DNA of 64,000 nt from Stutzerimonas kunmingensis (GCF_002929225.1 NZ_PISM01000014.1:496001-560000); one strand, 5' to 3'. Counted from the stretch's first letter, positions 1-12,048 are shown. Notes: generated by a model not told the origin, from the letters alone. Numbers and translations: made by a program.

Positions 1-569
1 GGTTGTTGATTGCAAACGCCTATTTCTTCCCCGGTTATCGTGTGTTGCGGGAAATCCGCAACGCCGCGCGGCGCGGGGTGCGGGTGCGGCTGATCCTCCA
101 GGGCGAGCCGGACATGCCCATCGCCAAGTTCGGCGCGCGCATGCTCTACAACTACCTGATGCGCGACGGCGTGGAGATCCACGAGTACTGCCGCCGCCCG
201 CTGCATGGCAAGGTCGCGCTGGCCGACTACGAGTGGTCCACAGTCGGCTCGAGCAACCTCGATCCGCTGAGCCTGTCGCTCAATCTGGAGGCCAACCTGA
301 TCATTCGTGATCATGTGTTCAACCGCCACCTGCACGAGCGCCTCGATCACCTGCTGCAGACCGACTGCCGGCGTATTCCGCTGGAGCGGATCGTCCGCGG
401 ATTCTGGTGGCGTGCGCCGCTGGCCTTTCTGATCTTCCACTTCCTGCGGCACTTCCCGGGACTGGTCAGCCTGTTCCCCGAGCACAAGCCGCGCCTGGAG
501 CTGATCGATCCGGACACCACCCGCCCACTCGATCCCGTGCCCTCCCCCCTGCAGCGAGACCACCAATGA
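1..569 (+). CDS. clsB: Cardiolipin synthase B, C-terminal part (gene starts before the window)
   Basis: This is the 3' end of a phospholipase-D superfamily phospholipid synthase. The frame is open from the first bases, so the gene is cut by the window edge. About 189 residues remain. They contain the second HKD motif (LHGKVALADYEWSTVGSSN, near residues 68-86), whose His, Lys and Asp form the catalytic centre, followed by the N-L-D-P-LS-LN-E motif typical of cardiolipin synthases. A hydrophobic amphipathic stretch follows (residues about 135-155), suggesting inner-membrane association. The stop codon overlaps the start of the ybhN-like gene, so the two are translationally coupled. This matches the clsB-ybhN pairing known in E. 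coli and Pseudomonas. The assignment to ClsB rather than ClsA/C rests on the ybhN neighbour. Confidence 0.85.
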   Translation, partial: LLIANAYFFPGYRVLREIRNAARRGVRVRLILQGEPDMPIAKFGARMLYNYLMRDGVEIHEYCRRPLHGKVALADYEWSTVGSSNLDPLSLSLNLEANLIIRDHVFNRHLHERLDHLLQTDCRRIPLERIVRGFWWRAPLAFLIFHFLRHFPGLVSLFPEHKPRLELIDPDTTRPLDPVPSPLQRDHQ

Positions 570-1573
570 GCCAGACCAACCAGGCCGAGGCAAAAAGCGG
601 CTGGCGCCGGCGCTGGCCACTGATCAAGAAGATCCTCACCTACGTCTTCTTCGCCCTGATCGTCGGCCTGCTGATCGGCCTTGCGCGCAACCTCGACTGG
701 GCAGAGGTCTACAAGACCCTGCGCAACTACCAGGCGCAGACGCTGTGGATGGCCGGCGCGGCCGCGTTTGGAAGCTACCTTGTCTACTGCTTCTTCGACG
801 TGCTCGGTAAAGGCTATGCACGGCATGACCTGCCGATCCGACAGATCCTGCCGGTCACCTTCGTCTGCTACGCCTTCAATCTCAACCTGAGCGCCTGGGT
901 CGGCGGCATCGCCTTGCGTTTCCGACTGTATTCGCGCTTGGGCCTGAAGCCCTCGCAGATCACGCGGGTGTTCACCATGAGCGTCCTGACCAACTGGCTG
1001 GGTTATATGTGGCTGGCCGGAATGATCTTCGCCATGGGCTGGATCAAACCGCCGGCCAGCTGGGAAATCGGCTTCACCGCCCTGCGGGGACTTGGCGCTG
1101 GGCTGTTGGTCGCCTGCATGGTGTATCTATGGCTGTGCGGCTTCTCCAAGCGCCGCTCGTGGACCATACGCGGCCACGAGATTCAACTGCCTTCGCTGCG
1201 CCTGGCGCTGATCCAGCTGGTGCTGGGCGCGGCCAACTGGTCACTCATGGCGCTGGTGGTGTACTTCATGCTCTCCCAGAAGGCCGCCTACCCCGAAGTG
1301 CTGGGTATCCTGATGATCAGCAGCATTGCCGGCGTGGTCACCCACATCCCGGCCGGCCTCGGTGTCATCGAGGCGGTATTCGTGGCGATGCTCGCCGACG
1401 AGATGAGCAAAGGCGCCATCGTCGGCGGCCTGATCGGCTACCGGGTGATCTACTTCCTGATCCCGCTGCTGTTCGCCACCCTCGTCTATGTGGTGCTCGA
1501 AGCCCGGGCGAAGAAATTGCGCAGCAGCAACCAGGCCGGCGACCAGCAGACCGTCTCCCAGGAAACGGGCTGA
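566..1573 (+). CDS. ybhN: YbhN-like integral membrane protein (UPF0104, LPG-synthase transmembrane-like)
   Basis: 335 residues with about eight hydrophobic segments. The family resembles the membrane half of MprF/lysylphosphatidylglycerol synthases and has no soluble transferase domain. A basic N terminus (GWRRRWPLIKK) precedes the first membrane span. The conserved family pieces NLNLSAWVGG and the late THIPAGLGVIEA stretch are visible. The ATG at 566 overlaps the clsB stop (ATGA), which fixes the start. An open frame extends upstream to 407 but only inside clsB. The partner gene implies a role in membrane lipid handling, but the substrate of this family is not established. No pair of genes continues downstream, so the operon ends here. 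Confidence 0.85.
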   Translation: MSQTNQAEAKSGWRRRWPLIKKILTYVFFALIVGLLIGLARNLDWAEVYKTLRNYQAQTLWMAGAAAFGSYLVYCFFDVLGKGYARHDLPIRQILPVTFVCYAFNLNLSAWVGGIALRFRLYSRLGLKPSQITRVFTMSVLTNWLGYMWLAGMIFAMGWIKPPASWEIGFTALRGLGAGLLVACMVYLWLCGFSKRRSWTIRGHEIQLPSLRLALIQLVLGAANWSLMALVVYFMLSQKAAYPEVLGILMISSIAGVVTHIPAGLGVIEAVFVAMLADEMSKGAIVGGLIGYRVIYFLIPLLFATLVYVVLEARAKKLRSSNQAGDQQTVSQETG

Positions 1574-1739
1574 GGGTCAGCGAAGCAATTTCCGGGAAGA
1601 CCGCGATTCGAGATGTGCTCCGTTCGCGGCCAGGGCCCGCTGCTACAAAGGCGGATACTTGAACGGAGCCACGGTGGCACTGCCTCACCGGTCGGTTCTG
1701 TCAGCAGCTCAATCCACGACATGCTCGACCGCGGCGTCC

Positions 1740-1802
1740 GTGGGAGCGGTCTTGACCGCGAGTAGGAGTCCGCAGCGCTTCCGCCAAGGTCGCTCCCGCA
1801 GT
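1740..1802. repeat. REP/REPIN-like inverted repeat
   Basis: Two imperfect inverted units face each other. TGGGAGCGGTCTTGACCGCG (1741-1760) is itself a hairpin-forming unit, and AAGGTCGCTCCCGCA (about 1787-1801) is the reverse of its outer part. The GGGAGCGG-cTTG-CCGCG pattern is the form of many pseudomonad REP elements. It lies between convergent genes, the usual location. I saw no second copy in this window, so membership of a genomic REP family is inferred from form only. Confidence 0.5.
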
Positions 1803-1887
1803 GAGTGCTTGACCGTGACCATCGCGGTGCCGCCGCATTAGAGCACACAAGCCCTCATAGAGCGGATTGCCCGGCGCCGCATCCCTA

Positions 1888-1922
1888 AAGAAAAACGCCG
1901 CTCAGGTTGCCCCGAGCGGCGC
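1888..1922 (-). terminator. Rho-independent terminator of the glgE-treS-glgB operon
   Basis: Read on the minus strand, an 8-bp perfect GC stem (CGCCGCTC / GAGCGGCG) with a ten-base loop is followed directly by TTTTTCTTT. It lies 18 bases beyond the glgB stop codon, where a terminator would be expected. Confidence 0.85.
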
Positions 1923-1939
1923 TCTTCAGCGCGGCAGCC

Positions 1940-4153
1940 TTACACCTGCGGCCGCAGTACCAGCACGCCAAGTGGCGGCAAGGTCAGTGACAGCGAGACC
2001 TTCTCGCCGTGGCTCTCGATCGGCTCGGCGAGCATGCCGCCGCCATTGCCGGTGTTCGAGCCGCCGTAGCAGGCCGCGTCGCTGTTGAAGACCTCCAGCC
2101 ACTTGGCCTCCACCGGAACGCCGATGCGGTACGCCTCACGTACCACCGGCGTGAAGTTGGCAACCACCAGCAGCGGATGCCCGGTCGAGCTCTTGCGCAG
2201 CCAGGCGAACACGCTGTTGGCGCGATCATCGCCGATCAGCCACTGAAAGCCCTGCGGGTCGCTGTCCAATTCGTGCAACGCCGGTTCCTGGCTGTACAGC
2301 CGGTTCAGATCGCGCACCAGGTTCTGCACGCCACGGTGATCGGCCTCTTCGAGCAGATGCCAGTCCAGCTCGCGGTCATGGTTCCACTCGCGCCACTGGC
2401 CGAACTCGCTGCCCATGAACAGCAGCTTCTTGCCCGGGTGCGTCCACATGAACGACAAGTAGGCGCGCAGGTTGGCGAACTTCTGCCAGCGATCCCCGGG
2501 CATCTTGTCGACCAGCGAGCCTTTGCCGTGGACCACTTCGTCGTGGGAAATCGGCAGGACGAAGTGCTCGGAATAGGCGTAGACCATGCTGAAGGTCATC
2601 TTGTCGTGGTGGTACTGCCGATTGATCGGGTCTTCCTGGATGTACTTCAGCGAGTCGTGCATCCAGCCCATGTTCCACTTGTAGGAGAAGCCGAGGCCAC
2701 CTTCGCTGGTAGGCTTGCTGACGCCCGGAAAGGCTGTCGATTCCTCGGCGATCACCAGCGCGCCAGGGGTTTCCGTGGCCACCACGTCGTTCAGATGGCG
2801 CAGGAAGTCGATCGCCTCGAGGTTCTCGCGCCCGCCATGGCGGTTGGGAATCCACTCGCCGTCCTTGCGCGAATAGTCGCGATAGAGCATCGAAGCCACC
2901 GCATCGACACGCAGGGCATCGACGTGGAATTCGCGCAGCCAGTGCAGCGCCGACGCGAGCATGAAGCCGTGCACCTCGGTGCGGCCGAGGTTGTAGATGT
3001 AGGTATCCCAGTCCTGATGGAAGCCCTCGAACGGGTGTGCGTATTCGTACAGCGCGGTGCCGTCGAATTCGCCCAGGCCATGTGCATCGGTGGGAAAGTG
3101 CGCCGGCACCCAGTCGAGGATCACACCGATGCCGGCGTTATGGCAGGCGTCGACGAACTCGGCGAAATCATGGGCGTTGCCGTAGCGCGCACTTGGCGCG
3201 AACTGCGAGAGGAGCTGGTAACCCCAGGAGCCGCCGAAGGGATGCTCCATGATCGGCATCAGCTCAATGTGGGTGAAGCCCATGTCCACCACGTAGGGAA
3301 TCAGCCGCTCGGCCAGCTCGTGCCAATCGTACAGGCGACCATCGTCACCACCGTCGCGTCGCCAGGAGCCCGCATGCAGCTCGTAGATGCTCATCGGCGC
3401 CTTGACCGACTGGCGCGCGGCGCGCTGCTGCAACCAGCCATGGTCCTTCCACTGGTAGTCCAGCGGCCGGGCGATGACCGAAGCGGTGCCCGGCGGGTGC
3501 TCGGTTGCCAGGGCGATCGGGTCGGCCTTGAGCGGCAGGATGCCGTTCGGCCCGAGAATCTCGTACTTGTAGGTATCGCCCGGCTGCAGTCGCGGGATGA
3601 ACAACTCCCACACGCCGGACGGAAAGCGCAGCCGCATCGGATGACGGCGACCGTCCCAGCCATTGAAGCTGCCGACTATCGACACTCGGCGCGCGTTGGG
3701 CGCCCACACGGCGAAGCGCACGCCCTGCACACCGTCCACTTCCAGCACCTGCGAGCCGAATACCCGGCCGATCTGCCGGTGATTGCCTTCGGAAAACAGG
3801 TGCATGTCCAGCTCGCCCAGTTGCGGACCGAAGCTGTAGGGGTCTTCAGTGATCTGCTCGCCGCCGGCCCAGCGAATCTTCAGCAGGTAGGGTTGCTGAT
3901 GTGGCAGGCGGATAAAGAAGAATCCGGGCACCTGCCCCTGCTCCATCACGGCAAGCAGTTGCTCATCGCGATCAAGCACTTCGGCACCCAGGGCATTGGG
4001 CAGGTAGGCGCGAATCACGATTCCCTCGCCGTCAGGATGCGGCCCGAGAATGGAAAACGGGTTGCCATGCTCGGCTCGCACCAGGGCGTCTACATCGGCG
4101 TCGCTGGGCATCAGGGTTTCCCCTGGCATGGTCAGAACCGGACGATCAGTCAT
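1940..4153 (-). CDS. glgB: 1,4-alpha-glucan branching enzyme
   Basis: 737 residues, the usual GlgB length. It makes alpha-1,6 branches in linear alpha-1,4-glucan. An N-terminal carbohydrate-binding region (about 30-130) is followed by a CBM48 domain (about 140-230) and a GH13 barrel. Catalytic residues are the nucleophile Asp417 (ALRVDAVAS), the acid Glu470 (VIAEEST) and the late HDE motif ([12 protein letters not shown]). The start at 4153 overlaps the treS stop by eight bases (ATGACTGA), giving translational coupling. An open frame runs 73 residues further upstream, but only inside treS. In this operon it acts on the polymer made by GlgE, so the product is a branched, glycogen-like glucan. 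Confidence 0.95.
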   Translation of the reverse strand: MTDRPVLTMPGETLMPSDADVDALVRAEHGNPFSILGPHPDGEGIVIRAYLPNALGAEVLDRDEQLLAVMEQGQVPGFFFIRLPHQQPYLLKIRWAGGEQITEDPYSFGPQLGELDMHLFSEGNHRQIGRVFGSQVLEVDGVQGVRFAVWAPNARRVSIVGSFNGWDGRRHPMRLRFPSGVWELFIPRLQPGDTYKYEILGPNGILPLKADPIALATEHPPGTASVIARPLDYQWKDHGWLQQRAARQSVKAPMSIYELHAGSWRRDGGDDGRLYDWHELAERLIPYVVDMGFTHIELMPIMEHPFGGSWGYQLLSQFAPSARYGNAHDFAEFVDACHNAGIGVILDWVPAHFPTDAHGLGEFDGTALYEYAHPFEGFHQDWDTYIYNLGRTEVHGFMLASALHWLREFHVDALRVDAVASMLYRDYSRKDGEWIPNRHGGRENLEAIDFLRHLNDVVATETPGALVIAEESTAFPGVSKPTSEGGLGFSYKWNMGWMHDSLKYIQEDPINRQYHHDKMTFSMVYAYSEHFVLPISHDEVVHGKGSLVDKMPGDRWQKFANLRAYLSFMWTHPGKKLLFMGSEFGQWREWNHDRELDWHLLEEADHRGVQNLVRDLNRLYSQEPALHELDSDPQGFQWLIGDDRANSVFAWLRKSSTGHPLLVVANFTPVVREAYRIGVPVEAKWLEVFNSDAACYGGSNTGNGGGMLAEPIESHGEKVSLSLTLPPLGVLVLRPQV

Positions 4154-7100
4154 TGGAGCCTCCATCGAAAAGCTGTTGTGCCAGGGCCAGCAATCCCTGT
4201 AGCGGGACGGGCAACCAGGTTGGTCGGTTCTCCGCTTCGTAAACGATCTCGTAAGCGCATTTTTCCAGGCTGAACAGCAGCAGTGCAGCATTCGCGCCAT
4301 CCGCGTCGCGCCAGTCGTGCGGCAACTCGGCGGTGGCCTCGCGGTAGGCTTCGAGGAAGGCCGCCTGCGCACTGCTCTGGTAACCCGCCGCGATACGCTG
4401 CCGCGCCTGATCGGCCTCGGGCGTACTGTCGCTGATCTGCGCCCCGCGGATGGTCATGGCCGCGGCGTACTCGAACGAACGCAGCAGGCCTGAGACATCC
4501 TTGAACGGACTATGTTTGGCGCGCCGCTCATCCAGCGAGCGGGCCGGCTCCCCTTCGAAGTCGATGAAGTAGGCATCACCCTGCACCACCAGCACCTGGC
4601 CGAGGTGCAGGTCGCCGTGGACACGGGTCCGCACGCCACCAACGGTTCTAGCAGCCAGACGTTGCACTTGTTCGAGCAGCTTGTCGCGCCGCGCTAGCAG
4701 TTGGCCGAGCGCGGTAGCCTCCTTGCGATCGAAGCTCGAGCGATGTTCCTCGAGGCGCTGCAGGGCCTGTTCCAGCTGCGCGCTGACGCTCTGCTCCCAC
4801 TGCTTGGCGTCGGCCTTGCTGGTGCTTTCGTAGGCGAAGGCCGGATCTTCGGTCTGCGTGGCAAGCGCCATGTGCATCTCGCCGAGCCGCTGGCCGAGCA
4901 GGCGGTTGAAGGCCTGTAGTTCGTCGAGGGCGCTGAACTGGTTCTCGTGCATCGACACGCCACCCGCGATTTCGTCACGCACCGCGCGGTCGAGGTTGTT
5001 CAGCGTCCACACCCAGGCATCGCCCTGGCTGTCGAGGAAGTGCTGGATCACCATCAGGGCAACCGGCTCGCCCTGCTTGTTGATGCGGCTGACCTGACCG
5101 AGCATGCCGGAGATATGGGCGAAACCGCGTTCAGTGAGGAAACCGCCCATTTCCAGTTCAGGGTGGACGCCCGGTGCCACGCGACGGAGCAATTTGATCA
5201 TTACCTTGTTGTCGATGATCGCCGAGCTGTTCGACTGCTCCGCAGAGATGAAGCGCACCTCGGGGTGCGCCGGCAATTGCAGGTCGGCCAGTTGCGGCAT
5301 CGGCACGAAGCGAATCTCACCGTCGTTGCAAGGCAGCACCAGCTCGTCGCGCAGGCCCTGAATCACCGCGGCGCTGAACTGCTCGAGGGCGAAGGCATCG
5401 GTCATCAGGCCGACCTGCGGCCCGCGGCGTACCCGCGCCAGGGCCAGTTGCTGCGGCAATGCGACCTCGAATTCGGTCTCGGCCAGAAAACCCAGCGGCA
5501 GCTGGTACAGATCGCTGCGCCCGGCGGATTCCACGCAAAGCTCGCTGAGCAGCACCGGGCGATTCGGGTCGCCGAATGGCACGCAGTAGCTGATGCGGAC
5601 CGACTCGATTGCCACGTCCTTGGCGGCAAACCAGCGCCGTTTCGGCAGATAGGCCGGTAGCGCTTCGGTTTCCAGAATGCGCCGGTTGGCGGCGGTCAGG
5701 GTATCCAGGCGCTTGAGTACCAGCGTCTGGAAGTCCGGCATGGTGTCTACCGGCTCCTGGTGCCAGCTCGGCATCTGGTTGGTCAGCGCGAGCTGGAACC
5801 AGTGGAAGCCGTATGGCGGCAAGGTCAGCAGATACGGCAGCTGACCGATGGGCGGGAAGGCACTGCCGCCGACCATCTCCACCGGCACCATGCCGGCATA
5901 TTGCGACATTTCCAGTTCTGCGGCCTGGGCCGAGCGCGAGACGTTGGCGACGCAGAAAATGATCTCGGTTTCGCCGTTCGCTCCGGTGAATTCGCGCATG
6001 TAGGCGAGGATGCGGCGGTTGCTCGGCGCGAGCATCTTCAGGGTGCCGCGGCCGAAGGCCTTGAACTGCTTGCGGATGGTCAGCATCCGCCGCGTCCAGT
6101 TGAGCAGCGAATGCGGATCGCGCTGCTGGGCCTCGACATTGACGGTGTAGTAGCCGTAGAGCGGGTCCATGATCGGCGGCAGCACCAGGTTCGGCGGATC
6201 GGCACGGGAAAACCCGCCGTTGCGGTCCACCGACCACTGCATCGGCGTACGCACGCCGTCGCGGTCGCCAAGGAAGATGTTGTCGCCCATGCCGATTTCG
6301 TCGCCGTAGTAGATCACCGGCGTACCAGGCATGGAGAGCAGCAGGCTGTTGAGCAACTCGATACGCCGGCGATCACGCTCCAGCAGTGGCGCCAGGCGAC
6401 GGCGTATGCCGAGGTTGATCCGTGCGCGCTTGTCCGAGGCGTAGTAGTTCCACAGGTAGTCACGCTCCTTGTCGGTCACCATTTCCAGTGTCAGCTCGTC
6501 GTGGTTGCGCAGGAATATCGCCCACTGGCAGTTCTCCGGGATGTCCGGGGTCTGGCGCAGGATGTCGGTGATCGGAAAGCGGTCTTCCTGGGCGATAGCC
6601 ATGTACATGCGCGGCATCAGCGGGAAGTGGAAGGCCATGTGGCATTCGTCACCCGGGCCGCCGTCTTCGCCGCCGAAATACAGCTGGGTGTCTTCCGGCC
6701 ACTGGTTGGCTTCGGCCAGCAGCATGCGGTCGGGATAGTTGGCATCGATCTCGGCGCGGATCGCCTTGAGCACCGCATGGGTTTCCGGCAGGTTCTCGTT
6801 GTTGGTGCCGTCGCGCTCGACCAGATAGGGAATCGCGTCCAGGCGCAGACCGTCGATGCCCATGTCCAGCCAGTAGCGCATCACCGCCAGCACGGCCTTC
6901 ATCACCTGCGGGTTGTCGAAGTTGAGGTCCGGCTGGTGCGAATAGAAGCGGTGCCAGAAGTACTGCTTGGCCACCGGATCCCACGTCCAGTTGGATTTCT
7001 CGGTGTCGAGAAAGATGATCCGTGTGCCGTCGTACTTCTTGTCGGTATCCGACCAGACGTAGAAATCCCGCGCTGCTGAGCCCTTCTTCGCCTTGCGCGC

Positions 7101-7472
7101 GCGCTGGAACCAGGGGTGCTGGTCGGACGTGTGGTTGATGACCAGTTCGGTGATCACCCGCAACCCGCGTTTGTGCGCCTCGGCGATGAAGCGCCGGGCG
7201 TCGGCCATGCTGCCGTATTCCGGATGCACGCCGCGGTAATCGGCGATGTCGTAACCATCGTCACGCCGCGGCGACGGATAGAACGGCAGCAGCCAGATGG
7301 TGTTCACCCCAAGGTCGGCGATGTAATCCAGCTTCTCGATCAGGCCGGTGAAGTCACCGACGCCGTCGTTGTTCGAGTCGTAGAAGGACTTCAGGTGCAC
7401 CTGATACACCACCGCGTCCTTGTACCAGAGCGGGTCCTTGATGAAAGCGGCGGGTTTGCGCGGTTTTGCCAT
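4146..7472 (-). CDS. treS: Trehalose synthase fused to maltokinase (TreS-Mak/Pep2)
   Basis: 1108 residues. The N-terminal GH13 domain (about 1-550) interconverts trehalose and maltose. It has nucleophile Asp212 ([10 protein letters not shown]), acid Glu254 (LLAEANQWP) and Asp325 (LRNHDELTL). The C-terminal half (about 580-1108) is a maltokinase that phosphorylates maltose to maltose-1-phosphate. It shows a kinase-like catalytic loop ([12 protein letters not shown]) and metal motif ([17 protein letters not shown]). The fused enzyme therefore supplies the GlgE donor directly from trehalose. The start was chosen at ATG 7472 because an AGGA lies ten bases upstream. The ATG at 7481 has no spacing from that site. 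It is followed by glgB with an eight-base overlap and preceded by glgE across 136 bases. Confidence 0.95.
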   Translation of the reverse strand: MAKPRKPAAFIKDPLWYKDAVVYQVHLKSFYDSNNDGVGDFTGLIEKLDYIADLGVNTIWLLPFYPSPRRDDGYDIADYRGVHPEYGSMADARRFIAEAHKRGLRVITELVINHTSDQHPWFQRARKAKKGSAARDFYVWSDTDKKYDGTRIIFLDTEKSNWTWDPVAKQYFWHRFYSHQPDLNFDNPQVMKAVLAVMRYWLDMGIDGLRLDAIPYLVERDGTNNENLPETHAVLKAIRAEIDANYPDRMLLAEANQWPEDTQLYFGGEDGGPGDECHMAFHFPLMPRMYMAIAQEDRFPITDILRQTPDIPENCQWAIFLRNHDELTLEMVTDKERDYLWNYYASDKRARINLGIRRRLAPLLERDRRRIELLNSLLLSMPGTPVIYYGDEIGMGDNIFLGDRDGVRTPMQWSVDRNGGFSRADPPNLVLPPIMDPLYGYYTVNVEAQQRDPHSLLNWTRRMLTIRKQFKAFGRGTLKMLAPSNRRILAYMREFTGANGETEIIFCVANVSRSAQAAELEMSQYAGMVPVEMVGGSAFPPIGQLPYLLTLPPYGFHWFQLALTNQMPSWHQEPVDTMPDFQTLVLKRLDTLTAANRRILETEALPAYLPKRRWFAAKDVAIESVRISYCVPFGDPNRPVLLSELCVESAGRSDLYQLPLGFLAETEFEVALPQQLALARVRRGPQVGLMTDAFALEQFSAAVIQGLRDELVLPCNDGEIRFVPMPQLADLQLPAHPEVRFISAEQSNSSAIIDNKVMIKLLRRVAPGVHPELEMGGFLTERGFAHISGMLGQVSRINKQGEPVALMVIQHFLDSQGDAWVWTLNNLDRAVRDEIAGGVSMHENQFSALDELQAFNRLLGQRLGEMHMALATQTEDPAFAYESTSKADAKQWEQSVSAQLEQALQRLEEHRSSFDRKEATALGQLLARRDKLLEQVQRLAARTVGGVRTRVHGDLHLGQVLVVQGDAYFIDFEGEPARSLDERRAKHSPFKDVSGLLRSFEYAAAMTIRGAQISDSTPEADQARQRIAAGYQSSAQAAFLEAYREATAELPHDWRDADGANAALLLFSLEKCAYEIVYEAENRPTWLPVPLQGLLALAQQLFDGGSND

Positions 7473-7538
7473 GTTCTTCATTCCTGTCGCGGTGTGAAGG
7501 CCCAGGCCGGATCGGCGCATTAGGCAACGGCAGAGCAA

Positions 7539-7597
7539 CAGCTGAATTCACATCAACAAAGCGTTATAAACGTATGATTCAAATGAATTAACAGCTG
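7539..7597 (-). promoter_or_regulatory. AT-rich inverted repeat and possible internal promoter for treS-glgB
   Basis: The gap between glgE and treS is sharply richer in A and T than its surroundings. It contains an imperfect inverted repeat, CAGCTGAATTCA (7539-7550) against TGAATTAACAGCTG (7584-7597). On the minus strand TTAATT and TATAAC are 17 bases apart, a weak but plausible -35/-10 pair pointing into treS. This suggests that treS-glgB can be expressed separately from glgE. There is no direct support. Confidence 0.35.
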
Positions 7598-7608
7598 CGC
7601 CCGAGAAA

Positions 7609-9621
<2,013 letters not shown>

Positions 9622-9979
9622 CGAACGGGCTCCTGGGGCGCATGGGTTCGGGTTGCCCGAGCCGCCTCTGGACGCGTCATCGTGCGGTTCGGGAGGCGAC
9701 CGGTACGGTTTTCGTCGGCTCTTTCTTCCGAGCCAAGTGACCCTGGAAAGTTCAGCCCCGGGCGGCCGTTAGCCAGCCCGTCCGGCGACCGGTCGAGCCT
9801 GGTGGAGCGCAATACGGCAGTTGCCGGTTTTAAGTCCCCCGTGAGTGGGTGCCGAACCCGACCACGCCGACGGTCGCCAGCGCCGCGAGCAGCGACGATT
9901 GGCCGGAACCTCGCCCATGTAAGCCGATCAATGCAGAACGGCCGCCAAGGCTGAGCTGGCTAACACCAGGAGAACGACG
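9622..9979. other. Divergent intergenic region between glgE and a small rightward gene
   Basis: 358 bases with no supported gene until the 54-residue frame at 9980. It must contain the promoter for the leftward glg operon and that for the small gene. I could not pick out a convincing -35/-10 pair for either. A promoter for an alternative sigma factor (for example RpoS) is possible from the function of the genes but is not shown by the sequence. Confidence 0.6.
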
Positions 9980-10144
9980 ATGACTCACGTGCGACCCGAT
10001 GTGCCGCAACCCGACCCGATCGTGCATGACAAGCCGGGCGATGTGCCGCAGGTGCCTTGTGCCGAGGAGCTGGACGAACACAAGCCCGGCGCGCCATATG
10101 GAAACCAGACCGTGGCGGATACCGACGATCCCCAGACGACCTGA
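9980..10144 (+). CDS. Small hydrophilic protein of unknown function (54 residues)
   Basis: An ATG at 9980 follows a strong ribosome-binding site (CCAGGAG, seven bases before the start) and opens a 54-codon frame ending in TGA at 10144, 24 bases before the end of the convergent ligD-like gene. The product is rich in Pro and Asp and acidic, with repeated pieces DVPQP.P and DVPQVPCAEELDEHKPGAPYGN. It has one Cys, no hydrophobic segment and no signal peptide, so it is probably a soluble and perhaps disordered protein. I do not recognise a family. Its place in a block of stress genes suggests, but does not show, a stationary-phase or desiccation role. Confidence 0.55.
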   Translation: MTHVRPDVPQPDPIVHDKPGDVPQVPCAEELDEHKPGAPYGNQTVADTDDPQTT

Positions 10145-10167
10145 TCGCTCGCCGCCACACCGTTGTC

Positions 10168-11088
10168 TCAACCCTTCTCCAGGCGCTTGAGCAGTGCCTG
10201 CGTCAGCCTCTGTCGAACGGCGCCGTAGCGGGCCCACGGGTCGCTGCGTAATGCCCGCAAACGCTCATCCAGGTTGCCGATGTTCCAGCGATCGGCTCTC
10301 TCCAGCTGCGCCAGCTCCTCACGCTCGATAGGCACGGATACCGCCAGCCCCGGACGCGCCCTGACCGAATAGGCGGCAACGGTGCTCGCCCCGCGCTGGT
10401 TGCGCAGGTAGTCCACGAAAATTCGCCCGACCCGATTCTGCGGGCCCATCTTGTCGACGATCAGCTCCGGCGCCTCGCGCGCCAGCCGCTCGGTGACCGA
10501 GCGAGCGAACTGCCGGGCCAGGTCCCAGTCGTGCCGACGATCGAGCGGCATCACGACATGCATGCCGCGGCCTCCGCTGGTCTTGAGGAAGGCCTGCAAT
10601 CCCAGGTCGTCCAGCAGCCGCAGCGTCAGCTCGGTCGCCTCCACCATGCTCGACCAGGGCAACGCGGGATCGGGGTCAAGATCGAAAATGACTCGATCGG
10701 GCCGCTCGACGCGGTCACTGCGCGCGTTCCAGGTGTGGAACTCGATGGTACCCATCTGCACGGCCTCGATGACCGCGGTGATGTTGTCCGCCTGGATCAG
10801 CCGCGCATGCTCGGGATCGAGGTTTTTCGGCAGTGCGCGCATGTGCGGCATCTTCAACCGACCGCAATGGCGTTGGAAAAAGCTTTCGCCGTCGACGCCT
10901 TCAGGTGCACGAACGATGGACAGTGGCCTGCCAGCCAGTTGCGGCACCAATCGGTCGGCGACCGCCTGGTAGTACTCGGCCAGCGCAAGCTTGGTCGCGC
11001 CGCTGACCTTGTCGATCACTCGCTGTGGATTACTGATGCCGACGCCACCCACCAGCGGGCGGCCGGCGCTCATGCGCTGCTCTGGCAT
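10168..11088 (-). CDS. ligD: Stand-alone LigD-type primase-polymerase (NHEJ polymerase domain)
   Basis: 306 residues corresponding to the polymerase (POL) domain of LigD, which fills and extends ends during Ku-dependent end joining. Metal-binding Asp136 and Asp138 (RVIFDLDPDP) and Asp226 (RIFVDYLRNQRG), the nucleotide-binding KTSGGRGMH stretch, and the family C-terminal region are all present. In most pseudomonads POL is the last domain of a three-domain phosphoesterase-ligase-polymerase LigD. Here there is no ligase or phosphoesterase domain, and ku ends only 12 bases upstream, so the missing parts are not adjacent. The gene is leftward, in an operon with ku. The start could be 11088 or the next ATG at 11073. 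The name covers one domain only. Confidence 0.85.
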   Translation of the reverse strand: MPEQRMSAGRPLVGGVGISNPQRVIDKVSGATKLALAEYYQAVADRLVPQLAGRPLSIVRAPEGVDGESFFQRHCGRLKMPHMRALPKNLDPEHARLIQADNITAVIEAVQMGTIEFHTWNARSDRVERPDRVIFDLDPDPALPWSSMVEATELTLRLLDDLGLQAFLKTSGGRGMHVVMPLDRRHDWDLARQFARSVTERLAREAPELIVDKMGPQNRVGRIFVDYLRNQRGASTVAAYSVRARPGLAVSVPIEREELAQLERADRWNIGNLDERLRALRSDPWARYGAVRQRLTQALLKRLEKG

Positions 11089-11100
11089 GGGCTACCCCGA

Positions 11101-12048
11101 TCAGCTCGCCTTTTTGCTGGATTTGCTGCCCGCCGCTGGCGCCTTGCGCGTGCGCGAAGCCGCCGAGGAGGATTTGCTCGTTTTGGGCTTGCTCGCAGTC
11201 TTGGGCTTGGCCGGCGCCTTTTCCTCCTCGTGGTCGTCCTCTTTGCTGGCCTTGCCTGGCTTGGCAGCGAGGCTGCGCTTGAGCAGTTCGGTGAGATCGA
11301 TGACATCCGCCGAACGACGGTCCACCGCTTCCTCCGGCCCGCCGACCGCTTCTAGTTTGCCTTCGCGGGCCTTCTTCTCCACCAGGTCCATGATCTGGTC
11401 CTGGAAGGTGTCCTTGTACTGCTCCGGCTTCCATTTTTCGGTCATGTCCTCGACCAGCCGCTTGGCCATGTCCAGCTCACGCTCGGCCAGGTCCGGATCG
11501 AGCGCTTCGTCCTTCAGCTCCAGGTACTCGACCCCGCGCACCTCGTCCGCCCAGCGCAGGGTGTTCATCACCAGCGCCTTGCCCAGCGGCATTACCACTG
11601 CCAGGTGCTGCTTGTTGCGCAGCACCACGTTGGCGATACCGACCTTGCCGGTCTGGATCAGCGTCTCGCGCAGCAAGGCGTAGACCTTTTCCCCGCGGCG
11701 GTCCGGCGTCAGGTAGTACGGCGTGTCGATGTAGAGAAAGGAAATGTCCTTGGCATCGACGAAAGCGACGATATCCACGGTTTGGGTCGCCTTGGGGTGC
11801 GCGCCTTTGATCTCGTCATCGCTGATCACGACGTAATGCCCCTTCTCGTACTCGACGCCCTTGACGATGTTCTCGCTGTCGATGTCTTCGCCGGTGGTCT
11901 TGTTGATGCGCTTGTAGCCGACCCGGTCCATGCTGCGTTTGTCCAGCCAGTCGAAATCGATGCCCTGGCGGGTGGTGGCCGGTACCAGCGCCACCGGGAT
12001 GTGTACCAGTCCGAAACTGACTGCGCCTTTCCAGATCGTGCGTGGCAT
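11101..12048 (-). CDS. ku: Non-homologous end joining protein Ku
   Basis: 315 residues. Bacterial Ku forms a homodimeric ring on DNA ends and recruits LigD. The start MPRTIWKGAVSFGLVHIPV is the family signature and fixes the ATG at 12048, which follows a GGAG. A longer open frame to 12087 is not needed. The core beta-barrel/bridge region spans about 1-250. The last 60 or so residues are a Lys/Ala/Ser/Pro-rich low-complexity tail, common in proteobacterial Ku and thought to help DNA binding. It is followed after 12 bases by the polymerase gene and preceded by the SDR gene. Ku near the glgE cluster is conserved in P. aeruginosa. Confidence 0.95.
   Translation of the reverse strand: MPRTIWKGAVSFGLVHIPVALVPATTRQGIDFDWLDKRSMDRVGYKRINKTTGEDIDSENIVKGVEYEKGHYVVISDDEIKGAHPKATQTVDIVAFVDAKDISFLYIDTPYYLTPDRRGEKVYALLRETLIQTGKVGIANVVLRNKQHLAVVMPLGKALVMNTLRWADEVRGVEYLELKDEALDPDLAERELDMAKRLVEDMTEKWKPEQYKDTFQDQIMDLVEKKAREGKLEAVGGPEEAVDRRSADVIDLTELLKRSLAAKPGKASKEDDHEEEKAPAKPKTASKPKTSKSSSAASRTRKAPAAGSKSSKKAS

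Larger units (their letters stand above)
1574..1939. other. Convergent intergenic region without a gene
   Basis: 366 bases lie between the ends of ybhN (rightward) and glgB (leftward). The short open frames here lack a credible start, a ribosome-binding site and family resemblance. The region holds a REP-like inverted repeat (1740-1802) and the glgB terminator (1888-1922). I see nothing else in it. Confidence 0.7.

Noticed and set aside
2009..4273. A 754-codon open frame on the plus strand opposite glgB
   Set aside because: It is a mirror of glgB caused by high third-position GC. Its product has no family features, and glgB is certain.
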